Of a stretch of DNA of 6,411 nt, positions 6,285-6,411 are shown piece by piece. Each line of letters starts with the position of its first letter. Position 1 is the stretch's first letter. Below the pieces are notes generated by a model. That model was not told the origin of the DNA. It saw nothing but the letters and a program-made list of their open reading frames with translations, and did no database searches. Position numbers and translations under genes: made by a program. Source of the stretch: Candidatus Omnitrophota bacterium (lineage in GTDB: Bacteria > Ratteibacteria > UBA8468 > B48-G9 > JAFGKM01); the NCBI GenBank assembly GCA_023818785.1, contig JAMWCO010000090.1:1-6411 (forward strand), read 5' to 3'.

Positions 6285-6411
6285 TGACTACCTCCTCAAA
6301 ACCAGAAGAGGATATATATGGTTTTACTAAAATTTTCAAGAAAAGTGAATTTAACTCTTTTGAAATTTTAACTATTTTACCTATTTTAATACCAGAAAAA
6401 TAATATTCACT
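6274..6411 (-). CDS. mreC: Rod shape-determining protein MreC, C-terminal fragment
   Basis: The minus strand is open from the right window edge to a TAG at 6276-6274 and encodes the last 45 residues of a protein whose start lies outside the window. The fragment contains GIKIGKIVKIS (residues 7-17 of the fragment), then LVKPYISSSGFEEVVIGE just before the stop. This pattern of a Gly-x-x-x-Gly-x-Val strand, a Pro-containing strand and a final Val-rich strand is typical of the end of the MreC beta-barrel domain. MreC is a periplasmic scaffold, anchored in the inner membrane, that links MreB to PBP2 and RodA. Its place directly before mreD, with an 11-nt overlap, supports the call. mreB may lie further upstream, beyond the edge. 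Confidence 0.82.
   Translation of the reverse strand, partial: SEYYFSGIKIGKIVKISKELNSLFLKILVKPYISSSGFEEVVIGE
6291..6297 (-). promoter_or_regulatory. Strong ribosome-binding site of mreD
   Basis: GAGGAGG on the minus strand is the best Shine-Dalgarno sequence in the window, 6 nt from the TTG at 6284 and 9 nt from the adjacent GTG. It lies inside the 3' end of mreC and supports a non-ATG start for mreD. Confidence 0.65.

Overview
This is an AT-rich bacterial window, estimated by eye at roughly 25-30% GC inside the genes. Arginine is written almost only as AGA/AGG, and the proteins are rich in Lys, Ile, Glu and Phe. Two of the genes encode iron-sulfur proteins: a ferredoxin-like DUF362 protein and a radical SAM enzyme. 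A rod-shape peptidoglycan operon is also present. Together these suggest a rod-shaped, probably anaerobic and possibly thermophilic bacterium from an AT-rich lineage. The sequence alone does not settle the phylum.

Layout. Positions 1-398 hold no convincing gene. They contain a 9-bp hairpin, a 12-bp tandem direct repeat and an extended -10 promoter that fires rightward. Positions 399-1442 (+) encode a DUF362 protein with two 4Fe-4S clusters. Every other gene is on the minus strand and reads right to left: the 3' end of mreC (6274-6411, cut by the window edge), mreD (5802-6284), the PBP2 gene mrdA (4096-5823), rodA (3039-4127) and a TIGR03960-type radical SAM gene (1444-3036). The first four overlap in series and the fifth starts 2 nt after rodA stops, so they form one tightly packed operon whose promoter lies outside the window. 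The radical SAM gene and the DUF362 gene converge with a single base between their stop codons.

How the genes work together. MreC and MreD are membrane parts of the elongasome. RodA is the SEDS glycan polymerase and PBP2 is its cognate transpeptidase, so this block builds the side wall during elongation. The radical SAM gene often lies just downstream of rodA in other bacteria, usually followed by a DUF2344 (TIGR03936) gene or fused to that domain, and then by RNase G and ribosomal protein genes. Here it stops right after its conserved Pro-Trp-Asp motif, no DUF2344 follows, and an opposing DUF362 gene occupies the expected place. This break in gene order is the most notable point of the window. 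I see no CRISPR, tRNA, rRNA, insertion sequence or clearly new system; most of the window is a normal cell-shape operon.
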